NCBI GenBank assembly: GCA_025558095.1
Contig: JAIVFI010000026.1
Location: 551,045 to 615,044 of the forward strand
Length of the DNA: 64,000 bases
Reading direction: 5' to 3'
DNA from: Hyaloraphidium curvatum
Lineage: Eukaryota > Monoblepharomycota > Hyaloraphidiomycetes > Hyaloraphidiales > Hyaloraphidiaceae
Shown here: one piece after another, positions 51,423-60,889 of the stretch
Layout of the letters: the number at the start of each line of letters is the position of its first letter
Numbering within the stretch: position 1 is the first letter of the stretch
Program-made: the position numbers and the translations under genes
The notes under the pieces: model-generated
Database searches by the model: none
The model's input: the letters and a program-made list of their open reading frames with translations, nothing else
What the model was told of the DNA's origin: nothing

Positions 51423-51866
51423 GCCCCGCTCACTATCCCCGCACTATCGTGGCCCGGCGAGCGACCGGAGCCCGACGTCCTCCCCCGCCGCCCGCCCGCG
51501 CGCCGTACGCCGCCTCCAACAGCTTCCCCAGCGCCGCCGCCCCGTCCTCGAACGCCCGCTCGCCTACCCCGTCCCTGCCGTGCGCCCCGTCCAACTCCGC
51601 GCCCGCGACCCGAGCCCGTGCTGCGACCCGGCGGGCGAACTCGAGCTGCGGTGGGACAGGGGTGCGTGGGAATCGCCCGGCCAGGGCACCCAAGACCGAG
51701 AAGGAGGTCTGCACGTCCTCGGCGAGGCCGGACGTGACGGGGTCCAGGGGAGAGGAGGGTGAGGAGCCGCCGACGAGTCGGTGGTAAAGGAATATGTTGA
51801 TCAAAGTGACGCGGGCCAGAGAGCCCACTAGGGGGGCGGCGGGATAGAGCCGCGGGTTCAGGCCGA
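51423..51866. other. retrotransposon 3' flank of unclear origin
   Basis: Contains the 3' untranslated end of the non-LTR element. On the minus strand (51433 to about 51800) an open frame includes LAEDVQTSFSVLGALAGRFP and LEFARRVAARARVAGAEL, which looks protein-like. It could be the tail of a host gene cut by insertion. Not assignable. Confidence 0.35.
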
Positions 51867-52047
51867 CACCCTCAGAGCGCGGTGCGAGGCGTCGATCCGG
51901 TCGCCACCCGACGCTCCATCTCCTCCCCCGGCAGCGGCGCCTTCCCGTGCCGATCTTCCCCACTCTCTCTCTGAGGGTCCTTCCCGGCATCAACGCGATA
52001 CGGAGCGTCGGCGGGGCACCCTCAGAGCGCGGTGCGAGGCGTCGATC
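51867..52047. repeat. 31-base direct repeat, period 150
   Basis: The 31-mer beginning CACCCTCAGAGCGCGGTGCG and ending GGCGTCGATC occurs exactly at 51867-51897 and again at 52017-52047. It lies downstream of the gypsy integrase end, within what should be its 3' LTR or the junction with it. Confidence 0.85.
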
Positions 52048-52105
52048 TGTCAGGACGGGGCGCGGGGGACCCGTAAAGACCTGTGTTGACGACGTTGAGG
52101 AGTCA

Positions 52106-53857
52106 CTACACAGCACTGCGCCAAGTCTTCCCTCGCCGGGGACCACCGTCCCCCTTGCCCCGACGCCGGCGCGTTACATCACCCCCCCCCAACCGCCGCG
52201 TAGGACCCGGCTTGTCCGGAAAGCGGCGGTGAAAGTCGGCAACGGCGTCGGGGGCGTGCTGGAGGTGCTCCCACGGTTCCCATGAGCGCTCCGATAGAGG
52301 AAAGTCCTTCCAGTCCACCAAGTACTGCAAGTGATTGCGGAATCGGCGGGAATCCAGGATCTGGTTAACCTCGTACTCGGGTTCGCCGTCAATGATGTCC
52401 GGGGGTGGAGTCTCTGCGACGCGGCCGGGAAAATCGGCGGTGTCCGAGGGAGTATAGGGTTCGAGAAGCGAGACGTGAAAAACGTCATGAATGCCCATCG
52501 TGGGCGGAAGATCCAATCGAAACGCAACGGGATTGATCTGCTCCTTAATGCGGTAGGGCCCGAGGTAGCGAACGTCGAGCTTGCGAGACGGTCGACGCGT
52601 ACGAATATTGTGCGCCGATAGCCAAGCACGGTCGCCGACGCGGAAAACGGGAGCATCCTCACGACTGACGTCTGCGGAGTCTTTGTAGCGTTCCTGGGCC
52701 CGCTGGAGGTTCTCGCGAAGGACGTCGTGGAGGGCGCGAAGCTCCCTGATGCGTTCCTCGGCGGCGGGAACGCGCGGCGCGTCGGGTGCTAAAAAGTCGG
52801 CTCGCGGGTCGTAACCGTAGTTGGCGCGGAAAGGCGACATGCCAATGCTGGCGTGCACCGAGTTGTTGTACGCGAACTCGGCGAGCGGGAGCTGATTGAA
52901 CCAGTCGTCCTGGGCGTAATTGACGTAGGTGCGGAGGTACTGCTCCAAAATCTGATTGATGCGCTCCGTCTGGCCGTCCGACTCGGGGTGCGCGGCCGAG
53001 GAGCGGTAAAGCTTGATGTCCATGAGTCCAAGAAGCCTTTCCCAGAATTGGGCGATGAATTGCGGTCCGCGGTCGCTGACGATGTCGAAGGGGAAGCCGT
53101 GGAGGCGGAATATTTCGCGAAGGAAGAGCCGAGCGGTGTCGTCGGCGGAGAAGTCCTTCCGCGCGCCAGCGAAATGAGCCTGCTTGGTCGACCGATAGGC
53201 CACGACGAGCACGGCGTCGAATCCCTCGGACTGGGGCAGGTCCGTGACGAAGTCCATACTGATCGAACGCCAAGGTCCGTCCGGGATTGGAAGTGGCTGG
53301 AGAAGGCCGTGCGGGGCATGGCGCGGGGCCTTGGTTCGCGTGCACGTCTCGCAGCTCCGAATGTAGCGGGCGACGGTGTCCCAAACACGCGGCCACCAAA
53401 AATCTCGCACTATGAGCTCCACAGTCTTGCGAATTCCGAAGTGGCCGGCAGTAACGGCATCGTGACGGGTTCGGAGAAGCTCCGTCCGAGACTTGCCGAC
53501 CGGCACGAAGATGAGACCGTCGCGGTAGAGAACGCCATCAAGAAGATGGAAACGAGAAACGGACGCGTCGTGAGCCTCCAGAAGAGCGATAATGCGACGG
53601 GCGAATGGGTCCTTGGCCGTATCGCGACGGATCATGTCCAGGAAATCCAACGAAGTCGCGTGGAGCGCGGCAACCAGGTGCGGCCCGAGGAGCGTGACGC
53701 GCTGTTGCGTAGAGACATCGTCGAAGTTGCCCGGAACGTAGTCGGAGCGGCGAGAAAGCGCGTCGGCGACGACTTGATCGGTGCCGGGTCGATGCTTCAA
53801 AACAAAGTCGTAGCCCGCGAGGGTCATGGCCCATCGAGCCTGACGGCGATTGAGCAT
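52106..53857 (-). pseudogene. Ty3/gypsy chromovirus remnant: RNase H end, integrase, chromodomain
   Basis: A 583-codon frame starts inside the RNase H end (NRRQARWAMTLAGYDFVLKH, then VVADALSRRSDY). The integrase zinc HHCC reads TAGHFGIRKTVELIVRDFWW with RSCETC. The catalytic D, D and E are in SMDFVTDLP, VSDRGPQFIAQFWERL and SDGQTERINQIL. Then GPY/F (RYLGPYRI) and a chromodomain, EYEVNQILDSRRFRNHLQYL with WKDFPLSERSWEPWEHL. A TGA lies five codons upstream of the first Met, and no RT, protease or gag follows, so the element is 5'-truncated. Chromodomain integrases target heterochromatin. Confidence 0.85.
52173..52190 (-). promoter_or_regulatory. polypurine tract and 3' LTR start of the chromovirus
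   Basis: On the minus strand a run of nine G's (GGGGGGGGGTGATGTAACGC) stands where gypsy elements have their polypurine tract, and TGTAAC at 52178 would begin the 3' LTR. The integrase frame runs ~70 bases into it. The far end of the LTR was not found. Confidence 0.5.
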
Positions 53858-53940
53858 CTGCTGCTTCTGTCAGGAGAGGTCGTGGGAGACCAGTCCTGGC
53901 CTGCGGGGCACGGAGAACGGGAGCACGGAGTACAAGGGCT

Positions 53941-54080
53941 TGTAACTCTATCCGAACGTTCGGGGAATACATGTGGAGATCTATGGGTTTATATAGTCCG
54001 AGCCGTGCAAGTTGAGGCGCAGTCCGGATCGAACTTGCGAGAAGCCGACTGTAATGAGGAGCTAGCAATCCCACCGTACA
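53941..54080 (-). repeat. candidate solo LTR of another element
   Basis: A 140-base minus-strand segment begins TGTACGG and ends GAGTTACA, so its tips are inverted (TGTA...TACA). It contains a TATA box (CTATATAAACCC). It is preceded on that strand by a purine-rich GTAGGGGGA and a 41-codon ORF (54219-54094; MSDAQLQHWLQLCTEAAAV...) that could be the tail of the element's coding region. No matching partner LTR or target duplication was found. Confidence 0.4.
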
Positions 54081-54365
54081 CTTAGAAATCCCCCTACGCC
54101 CCAAGAATCAGCTCCTCATCTACATTCAAACCAAATGCGACCGGCGCGGGGGCCGGAGCGTTGACAGCGGCGGCTTCGGTGCACAGCTGAAGCCAGTGTT
54201 GGAGTTGGGCATCAGACATTGGAAAAGGTGTTTCAGCCCGCGCAGACCGGTTGGCGCACTGCACGAAAAGGACGTTCCGGTCGATACTCGAAAAGGACGT
54301 TCAAATTGGACGGCGCGATTTTGAGCCCATTTTGTCTATCTCGGCCCACCTTCGGACGACCCGGA

Positions 54366-56306
54366 TCACACCGCGATCCCGCGCATCCCGCGCGCCCCCA
54401 TCTCCGCCCACATGTCCCCCTCGTCGCCCGCGACCGCCGCCCACGAAGCCTTCCTCAGCAAAAACGGCGCCCCGGGTTCCGCCGGTGCCTCCCTGCCCTC
54501 CACCCCGCACGCCGGCCCGGGCACCGCGAACGCCGCGACGGTGTTCTGCATTGCCTTCAGCATCGCCGCGAGGCAGGCTTGTGTGAGAGGCCTGCCGGGG
54601 GAAGGAAAGTAGACCAGGTGGGCGAACGAGAGGTGCACCGCGAGGTCGAGCAGGCCCGTGGGATCCGACGCCGCGGCGCGCAGGTGCAGCACGCGCGCAC
54701 ACTTGCCTGCGTTGAGCGCCGCGATGACGCCGGAGGGGAACGGCGTACCGGGCAGCTCCACCGCCACCACCTCGATGGCGGCTCCGGCAGGCAGATCGGC
54801 CTCCTCCCAGGTCACCGTGCGCATCAGCACCGCCGCCAGCTCCGGCACCCCCCTCGCCTTGCCCTCAAACACCACCTCGTGCCCGACCATCTCCGGCGGC
54901 ATCCTCGGCCCTTCCCCCACCACCCCCTCCTGCTCCTCCGCCAGCCTCCGCGCCTCCATCCCGTCCCCGCGCTTCCCCGCGAGCACGCTACGGAACGCCA
55001 GGTCCAGCATCCTCGCCCTCCGCTCGGGGGAGTACCTCCACAGCACGGAGTGCCTCGCTGCCCGCCCGGCCCCGCGCCTCGCCCGGGCGTCCGAAAGCAG
55101 CAGGTCCAGCGCGTCGTACCACCCCCCGTCGTCGCCGGCGAGGAACCCGTTACCGGCGTGGCGGATGGCCGGGACGAACGGGCCCACAGGCGACGCGACC
55201 GTCGGCACCCCCGCCAGCGCGGCGTCGAAGAACTTGAGCTCCGACTTGGAGGAGGTGAACGGGTTGCCGGTCTGCAGCGGGGCGATGTTGACGTCGAACC
55301 GGCACAGCTCGTACGGCAGGTCGGAGTAGTTCACGGCCGGGCGGTGTTCGAGCTGCGCCTCGAGGCCGGGGAACTCGGCCGGGTCGAGGTTGGCACCAAA
55401 GTACACGAGCCGCGCGTGCGGGCGCTCGCGGAGCACCCGGCGGAGGGCGGGGTAGGCTGCGCGGAAGTCGCGCTGGTGCGTCGGCGTGCCGGATGCGTAG
55501 CCGATCCTTAGCAGGGTGTCGTTGGCGTCCTTCCGGCACGCGTCGACGTTCGCGCGGTCGCTGGCCTCAAGAAAGGCGCGGTCGAAGGTGTTGGGAACGA
55601 CAAAGGTGGTCAGGTTCCACCTGCGCATGGTGACGGCGAGGTCCTGCGTCGAGGCAAGGCCAAAGTCGGCCATGAGCATCGCCTTGAGGTTGGCGTCGCA
55701 CATGGCCTTGATCGCGGGCAGCGCCTCGGGATGCTGTCTCACAAAGTCGAAGTGGTCCGTGTCGACGATGGACGAGTCGATCACGAGGTCGTCGAGGTCG
55801 TACCCGACGGGGATCCCGCGGTCCCGGGCCAGCCGCACGAGCTTCTCGTAGGCGGGCGAGTGCTCCATCCGCCAGACCACGAGCAGCTCGGCCCCGCCCA
55901 CCGCGGCCTCCACGCGGTCCCAGGACTCGGCGAGGTCCGACATGCCAAACACGTTTGTGCGGTAGCCGGCCAGGTTTGCGGCGGCGGCGGCGCGCACAAC
56001 GCGGTGCTCGGAGCCTGCGTAGAAGGTCGTCTCGTAGGAGATGAAAACGACGAGCGGGGCGGCGGCGGGGGGGCCGGGGGCGGGATCGCGGGTGGAGGGC
56101 GGGACGGCGGGCTGCGGGGAGGGGAGCGGCGGCGGGGGCGGTGCCGGTTGGGGTTCCGGCGGGGGTGCCGCCGGCCGGGGCAGGTCCGCGGCGTGCGGCA
56201 CGGGGGCTGCCGGCGCGGGGAGATCCCGCGGGCCCAGGATCGCGAGCCCCACCAGCGCCGTGACTGCGGCGGCGCCGAGCAGCGACGCCGACAGCCGCGC
56301 CCGCAT
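54366..56306 (-). CDS. type II membrane glycosyltransferase (GT-B, GT4-like)
   Basis: 646 residues, ATG 56306. Signal anchor LLGAAAVTALVGLAILG, then a long Pro/Ala stem. The catalytic region has AGSEHRVVRAAAAANLAGYR, AELLVVWRMEHSPAYEKLVR, IPVGYDLDDLVID, LRIGYASGTPTHQRDF, VNYSDLPYELCRFDVNIAPL and the donor-site block NPFTSSKSELKFFDAALAGV with PTVASPVGPF. This is the GT-B glycosyltransferase pattern, with E-x6-like acidic KSELKFFDAA and the nucleotide-sugar loop. A ~170-residue C-terminal extension is not recognised. Probably Golgi. Divergent with the WsaF-like gene 134 bases away. Confidence 0.8.
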   Translation of the reverse strand: MRARLSASLLGAAAVTALVGLAILGPRDLPAPAAPVPHAADLPRPAAPPPEPQPAPPPPPLPSPQPAVPPSTRDPAPGPPAAAPLVVFISYETTFYAGSEHRVVRAAAAANLAGYRTNVFGMSDLAESWDRVEAAVGGAELLVVWRMEHSPAYEKLVRLARDRGIPVGYDLDDLVIDSSIVDTDHFDFVRQHPEALPAIKAMCDANLKAMLMADFGLASTQDLAVTMRRWNLTTFVVPNTFDRAFLEASDRANVDACRKDANDTLLRIGYASGTPTHQRDFRAAYPALRRVLRERPHARLVYFGANLDPAEFPGLEAQLEHRPAVNYSDLPYELCRFDVNIAPLQTGNPFTSSKSELKFFDAALAGVPTVASPVGPFVPAIRHAGNGFLAGDDGGWYDALDLLLSDARARRGAGRAARHSVLWRYSPERRARMLDLAFRSVLAGKRGDGMEARRLAEEQEGVVGEGPRMPPEMVGHEVVFEGKARGVPELAAVLMRTVTWEEADLPAGAAIEVVAVELPGTPFPSGVIAALNAGKCARVLHLRAAASDPTGLLDLAVHLSFAHLVYFPSPGRPLTQACLAAMLKAMQNTVAAFAVPGPACGVEGREAPAEPGAPFLLRKASWAAVAGDEGDMWAEMGARGMRGIAV

Positions 56307-56440
56307 GCCTGCGATTCGGGGCGGCGCAAACAGTTGTAATTGGGGGCTGGGGGCGGGCTGGTGGGGAGGGGCAGGGACACATGCCCCTAATAATCATCAA
56401 ACACCGACACTCGGCCGGGCGAGCGACGCCCTGCGCGGCC
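56307..56440. promoter_or_regulatory. divergent promoter region between two glycosyltransferase genes
   Basis: Only 134 bases separate the start codons of the GT4-like and WsaF-like genes, suggesting co-regulation. No distinct element was seen. An ATG at 56381 in frame with the plus-strand gene would shorten it further. Confidence 0.35.
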
Positions 56441-58132
56441 ATGCGTGTCTTGGCGCTCCTCGGTTCGCTGGCGGCCCTGGCGGCGGGCTGCGCCGCCGCC
56501 CCGCCACGCTCCGCCGCCCTCGCCCGCGAGATCCCGCCCGCCGCCGCGCTCGACGCCGTGTCGCCGTCCGGGCTTGCGGGCTGGGCGTGCGTGCCCGGCG
56601 TTCCCGGCGACGGCGTGCGGCTTGTCGCCCGCGCGAACGGCGCCGAGGTTGGCCGCGCCCGCTTCGCCGTGCCGCGGCCGGACGTGCTCGCCAGCGTCGG
56701 CGCGGCGTGCGGGGGATGGAAGGCGCCCGGCTTCGAACTGCGCTTCGACCCGCCGCTCAACGACCGCACCGTGCTGCAGCTCGCAATCGCGCTGCCCGCT
56801 GGCCGCGAGCTCCCGTTCCCCGAAAAGCCCGCCGTCGACGTCGGCGTCCGCAGGCGCGAGACCGTCGACGTCACCCTCGGCGGGCACGCGCGACGCCGCC
56901 GCCCCCTCAACGTGACACTGGACGACGCCCAGCCCGTGCGGCTCAACATCCTCGTGTGCGCCCTGGGCAACTCGGCATTCACCGGCGGCCCGCTGTCGAT
57001 CATGCGCTTCGCCGTGCTGGCTTCCCGTGCCGGGTTCGCCGTGCGGTGGATCAACGTCGACGGCGGCGGCGTGCCCTGGGCGGACTTGGCCACCGCGGCC
57101 GCCAAGTACCCACTTTTGGAGAAGCTCGCAGACGAGCTCGAGTTCGTCGACGACGCCCTGGGCTTCTCCGCCGGGACGCCCCCGCCCGTCGTCCCCGCAA
57201 ACCCCGGCGACCTGTTCATGGGCACCCTCTTCTACACCGTCCTCCAGGCCCGCGCGACGGTCGCCGCCCACCCCGGCCTGCGCAACCGGAACGTCGTCAA
57301 CTTCGTGCAGGACGACGAGGGCATCTTCTTCCCGCACGGCACCTCGCACCTCGAAGCGCGGGAGGCCCACGCCGGCCCGCACTTTCCCATCTTCTCCACC
57401 GACTTTCTCCGCTCGCACTTTGAGTCCAACCGCGTCGGGCTGTTTGCGCACTGCCACCCCGCCGAGTGCGCCGAGCTCCACTTTTCCGCGCAGCCCGCCA
57501 TCCGGCCCCGCGCGCCCTTCGACCCCGCCCTCTTTGCGCCCAACCGCACCAGGAGGCTCATCATGTACGCACGCCCGCTGCACGACCGCAACGCGTTCGA
57601 CCTCGGCGTCCTGGCGCTGGACGAGGCCGTGCGGAGGGGCATCTTCGGCCCGCGCCTCGAGGAACGGTGGGAGTTCCTGGGGGTGGGAAGCCACGCCGAG
57701 CACGCGGACCAGTGCAATCTCGGCGGCATCAGGGGCATGTGCCTGCAGATGCGCCCCTCGGTCCCCGAGCCCGAGTACTTTGCCCTGCTCGGCACGGGGG
57801 ACGTCGGGCTGGCGCTGATGGTCTCGCCGCACCCGTCGCTGCCGCCGCTGGATTTCGCGGCGGCGGGGATGGCCACGGTGACCAACACGTGGGGGAGCAA
57901 GACCGCCGAGGCGCTGCGGGCGGCAGGGGGGAACCTGATTCCCGCCGAACCAACGCTGGAGGGACTGGTGGCCGCGTTGGAGCAGGCGGTGGCAAGGGCC
58001 GAGGATGTGGAGGGCAGGATGCAGGGGAGTAGGCTGGACTGGCCCGAGAGGTGGGACGATCCCAGGTGTTACGGGGCGCCGCTGTGGAGGAGGATGCGGA
58101 GGTGGTTCGCGACCACCAATGCGCTGTGGTAG
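56441..58132 (+). CDS. WsaF-like (rhamnosyltransferase-type) glycosyltransferase
   Basis: 563 residues from MRVLALLGSLAALAAGCAAA (ATG 56441; an in-frame ATG at 56381 adds 20 residues without a better signal). Signal peptide or anchor first, then a ~150-residue beta-rich domain (WKAPGFELRFDPPLNDRTVL). The GT-B part reads NILVCALGNSAFTGGPLSIM, VVNFVQDDEGIFFPHGTSH, LIMYARPLHDRNAFDLGVLA, ALLGTGDVGLALMVSPHPSL and PPLDFAAAGMATVTNTWGSK. The ARP...RNAF and HPSLPPLDFAAAG blocks are typical of WsaF-like bacterial rhamnosyltransferases, so bacterial ancestry is possible. It probably acts in surface glycan synthesis. Confidence 0.8.
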   Translation: MRVLALLGSLAALAAGCAAAPPRSAALAREIPPAAALDAVSPSGLAGWACVPGVPGDGVRLVARANGAEVGRARFAVPRPDVLASVGAACGGWKAPGFELRFDPPLNDRTVLQLAIALPAGRELPFPEKPAVDVGVRRRETVDVTLGGHARRRRPLNVTLDDAQPVRLNILVCALGNSAFTGGPLSIMRFAVLASRAGFAVRWINVDGGGVPWADLATAAAKYPLLEKLADELEFVDDALGFSAGTPPPVVPANPGDLFMGTLFYTVLQARATVAAHPGLRNRNVVNFVQDDEGIFFPHGTSHLEAREAHAGPHFPIFSTDFLRSHFESNRVGLFAHCHPAECAELHFSAQPAIRPRAPFDPALFAPNRTRRLIMYARPLHDRNAFDLGVLALDEAVRRGIFGPRLEERWEFLGVGSHAEHADQCNLGGIRGMCLQMRPSVPEPEYFALLGTGDVGLALMVSPHPSLPPLDFAAAGMATVTNTWGSKTAEALRAAGGNLIPAEPTLEGLVAALEQAVARAEDVEGRMQGSRLDWPERWDDPRCYGAPLWRRMRRWFATTNALW

Positions 58133-58369
58133 GCATGCACATCGGCACACATAGACGGGCCGTCGGAGTCGCCCCCGTGCAACACCCCGTGTAGGGTCCT
58201 GAACCCTTCAACCCCTTTCCGCGGCAACACGGACATGTTCTGCAACCTCGACCAGAGCAATGCCGGGCAGGTCGGAAGCACCAATGTTCTCCCGGGGAAC
58301 TTCCAGCAGGAAGGGATGTGCGAGAAAAACGGGCCCGACACCGTCTACGGCTGCTGCCTGCCGAAATGA
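58133..58369 (+). other. open frame after the WsaF-like stop, cysteine-rich
   Basis: The frame directly after the TAG of the WsaF-like gene stays open for 78 codons to TGA 58367-58369. It reads CNTPCRVLNPSTPFRGNTDM, FCNLDQSNAGQVGSTN and QQEGMCEKNGPDTVYGCCLP, with seven cysteines in its last ~60 residues. It has no usable upstream ATG. It may be a readthrough tail, an exon of a lost Cys-rich gene, or chance. 58370-58522 shows nothing. Confidence 0.3.
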
Positions 58370-58522
58370 TATACCCCCGTCCCGGAAAATGTCACGCCTT
58401 CGCCCGCCTTCATCCTCGTCGCTCAGATGCCCTCGGGTCCTTCCACGCGCCTGGACCGGGACGCCTGCCTCATCGGTTGCGGGGCCGCCGGCCGGCTGGG
58501 CATCCGCATCCGTCGTCCGCCG

Positions 58523-60889
58523 CTACATCGGCCCGTCCATCGAGCACTCCCGCAGGTGGTTGTACACCTCCCTCGCCATCCCCTCCGCCGTCGGCCTCCT
58601 CGCCTTTTCCAACATGTGCGCCGACGCCCTCCTCACCGCGCCGTCGTCCAGCCCCTTGGCCAGATCCCACACGTTCCGCTCGAGCCCGGTCTCGCCGTAG
58701 AAGAGGGGGTACGAGAAGCCGAGGTGTTCCTCCGCCGCGGGGCTGACGGGCATCGGATCGGGGGAGCGGGGGATGATGGCGGGGGTGCCCGCCGCGATCG
58801 CCGCGAGCAGGAGCGGGGGGGCGTGCGGCTGGTGGTAAGGGAGGAGGAGAACCGACGTGCGGAGGAGGGCGAGGAAGGAGGGGAGGTCGGGGACGGGGAG
58901 GAAGGCGGCGCTGGAGTTGCCCCACGCGGCGCGGAGGGCGGGTTCGGAGGAGAGGGAGGGGTCGTAGGCGACGGTTTTGGACCAGCCGGGGGGGAGGGGC
59001 AGGGTCGCGAGGAGGGCATGGGTGTCGCGGCCGCCGTACTCGACGGCAGGGGCGACGACGGTCCGGCCGCCGGCTTTCCACGCCGCGAGGTCGAACTTTG
59101 TGCCGCCCAAGTCGGGGAGGGGGTGCCCGACCGAGCGCACCCGCGCCGCCGAATCGCGCGAGCGGGCCAGGCCGCGGCGGAAGACGTCCGCGGCGTCCTC
59201 GGTGAAGGTGATCACGAGGTCCAGCCGCGGTCGGATGGCAGCAAAGGCGGGGGAGGCGAGCAGCTGCTCCGCCGTCGTGGTGCCCTCGACCGCACGGCCC
59301 TTCGCGGGGGTTGCGCCGTGGAAGAAGCCGACGACCCGGGAGGCGCCGTCGGCGACGAGGGGGTGCCTCTCCGCGCCGGGGGCTGCGAGGTGGTCCAGCG
59401 AGAGGGCAAGGACGTGGCGCGGGGGCGTCCGCGCGCCGCCGGGGCGGACAAAGACCCCGGTCTCCACCATCCGCCTCGCGAAAAGATCCCACTGTCGCCC
59501 AAACAGCCCGTTGCCGCCCAGTTCGGGCCCGCGGGGGTCGAATTGGCTGGGGGCCGACCACGAACTCGCCCCGCCCAGCGCCTTGCCCAGCACGAGGCCC
59601 TCGGGCACCTCGACGCGAGCGAGGAGCGTCCGCTCGAGGAACGCGAACCAGTTCCGCTTGAAACCGAGGAACGCGTGGCCGCCCAGGGGGCGCTCGGAAT
59701 GGTACGTGTGCTCCACGAGGACGCGGGCGGCGGCGCGCGGCGCGACGCGGCCGACCCCGCGGACGCCCAGGGCGTACGAGAAATAGATGTCCTCGGGGGG
59801 GTACTTCAAATCGTGGATGAGCACGGCCTTGGTGGCCTCGGTGAGGTTGAGGGACGAGGGGTGCACGCGGTCCAGCGCCTCGACCATCTTCAGGCGGGTG
59901 CGGAGGGAGAGCCCGCCGTTGCCGACGGCTTCGAATCCCTCGGTGACGAGCGTGTTCCACGGCGCACCGGCGAAATCGTATGGGAGCAGGTCAGCGATGC
60001 CGGAGCGGAAGAGCGCGCTGTCCTCCTGAAACAGAAGCACGCGGTCGCCGTGCAGCGACAGCCAAAAGTCGCGGTTCAGCGCGACGCGGTCGTTGAAGTG
60101 CGCGACGGACATGTCGGCCATGCCCGTGTCGACGACGCGGGCGAGGGGGGAGACGCGGGCGGCTGCGGCGCGCAGGGCCGGGCAGCTCTTGGAGCCGCAG
60201 AAGACGCGGAGCGACCAGCCGGGGCCGAGGTAGCGAAGCGCGGTGCGGATCACGAACTCGGCGTGCGGAAAGTCGCGATGCTCGAGGATCACGGCCTCGT
60301 GCGTCGCCGCGGCGGGCGTCTGCGGGTACGGCGGGAGGTCGAGCAGCAGCGACTGGGCGAGGTGGCGGAAGCAGAAGTAGCGCCACGGCCATTTCGTCGA
60401 GCCGTCCCACAGGCTGACGTCCTTGACGGCGAAGTAGGAGGCATTGAGGTCGGGGAAGCCGTAGCGCGCGGCGAACGCGGGCAGCCGGGCAAAGTGGGCG
60501 AGGTCGGCCGTCCCCGCGATGCCGAGGCGGGCGAGGGACGACTGCAGCTGAGACGCGGCGGCGCGCACGGCCGGGTCGGCGAGCAGCTCCGACATCGTCC
60601 GGTCGGGGGAGGAAGGGGCCGCGAGCAGCGCCAGTTCGGGGAGCAGGCCCGCGCCGCCGGCGTCCGCCGTGCCCCCCCCCTCCCCAAGCAGCGCGTCGCG
60701 CGACGGCCGCCACGGCGCGGAGTGGTCGCCGTCGGGCGGTGGCGGCCCCGCGGTAGACGCGGGCGGCCACTCGTCCCTCGGCGGCGCCGTCTGTCCCGGG
60801 CCCCGCAGCGACGCCGCGAGCAGCAGCACCGCCGCGACGCCGAGCACTCGCGCCGCCCACCGCAGCGACGGCGGCACGAGGCGCGGCAT
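58523..60889 (-). CDS. DUF5672-type glycosyltransferase with second C-terminal domain
   Basis: 788 residues from MPRLVPPSLRW (ATG 60889; an upstream ATG adds 16). Signal anchor VLGVAAVLLLAASL, then a Pro-rich stem. Residues ~190-345 form the DUF5672 domain: HEAVILEHRDFPHAEFVIRT, LGPGWSLRVFCGSKSC, GDRVLLFQEDSALFRSGIAD, YDFAGAPW and VGNGGLSLRTRLKMVEAL. This domain is usually linked to glycosyltransferases. The C-terminal half resembles a GT-B nucleotide domain (VVGFFHGATPAKGRAV, TPAIIPRSPDPMPVSPAAEE). The combination suggests a bifunctional Golgi enzyme. The long antisense frames are shadows. Confidence 0.75.
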   Translation of the reverse strand: MPRLVPPSLRWAARVLGVAAVLLLAASLRGPGQTAPPRDEWPPASTAGPPPPDGDHSAPWRPSRDALLGEGGGTADAGGAGLLPELALLAAPSSPDRTMSELLADPAVRAAASQLQSSLARLGIAGTADLAHFARLPAFAARYGFPDLNASYFAVKDVSLWDGSTKWPWRYFCFRHLAQSLLLDLPPYPQTPAAATHEAVILEHRDFPHAEFVIRTALRYLGPGWSLRVFCGSKSCPALRAAAARVSPLARVVDTGMADMSVAHFNDRVALNRDFWLSLHGDRVLLFQEDSALFRSGIADLLPYDFAGAPWNTLVTEGFEAVGNGGLSLRTRLKMVEALDRVHPSSLNLTEATKAVLIHDLKYPPEDIYFSYALGVRGVGRVAPRAAARVLVEHTYHSERPLGGHAFLGFKRNWFAFLERTLLARVEVPEGLVLGKALGGASSWSAPSQFDPRGPELGGNGLFGRQWDLFARRMVETGVFVRPGGARTPPRHVLALSLDHLAAPGAERHPLVADGASRVVGFFHGATPAKGRAVEGTTTAEQLLASPAFAAIRPRLDLVITFTEDAADVFRRGLARSRDSAARVRSVGHPLPDLGGTKFDLAAWKAGGRTVVAPAVEYGGRDTHALLATLPLPPGWSKTVAYDPSLSSEPALRAAWGNSSAAFLPVPDLPSFLALLRTSVLLLPYHQPHAPPLLLAAIAAGTPAIIPRSPDPMPVSPAAEEHLGFSYPLFYGETGLERNVWDLAKGLDDGAVRRASAHMLEKARRPTAEGMAREVYNHLRECSMDGPM

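Noticed and set aside
51433-51787. Minus-strand frame ending GRRAPVARRATIVRG as a real host gene
   Set aside because: It has protein-like stretches but no recognised domain, no firm start, and lies in the retroelement flank; kept only as a note.
56387-58150. 587-codon minus-strand frame opposite the WsaF-like gene
   Set aside because: Shadow; no recognisable domain, and it would overlap a well-supported gene completely.
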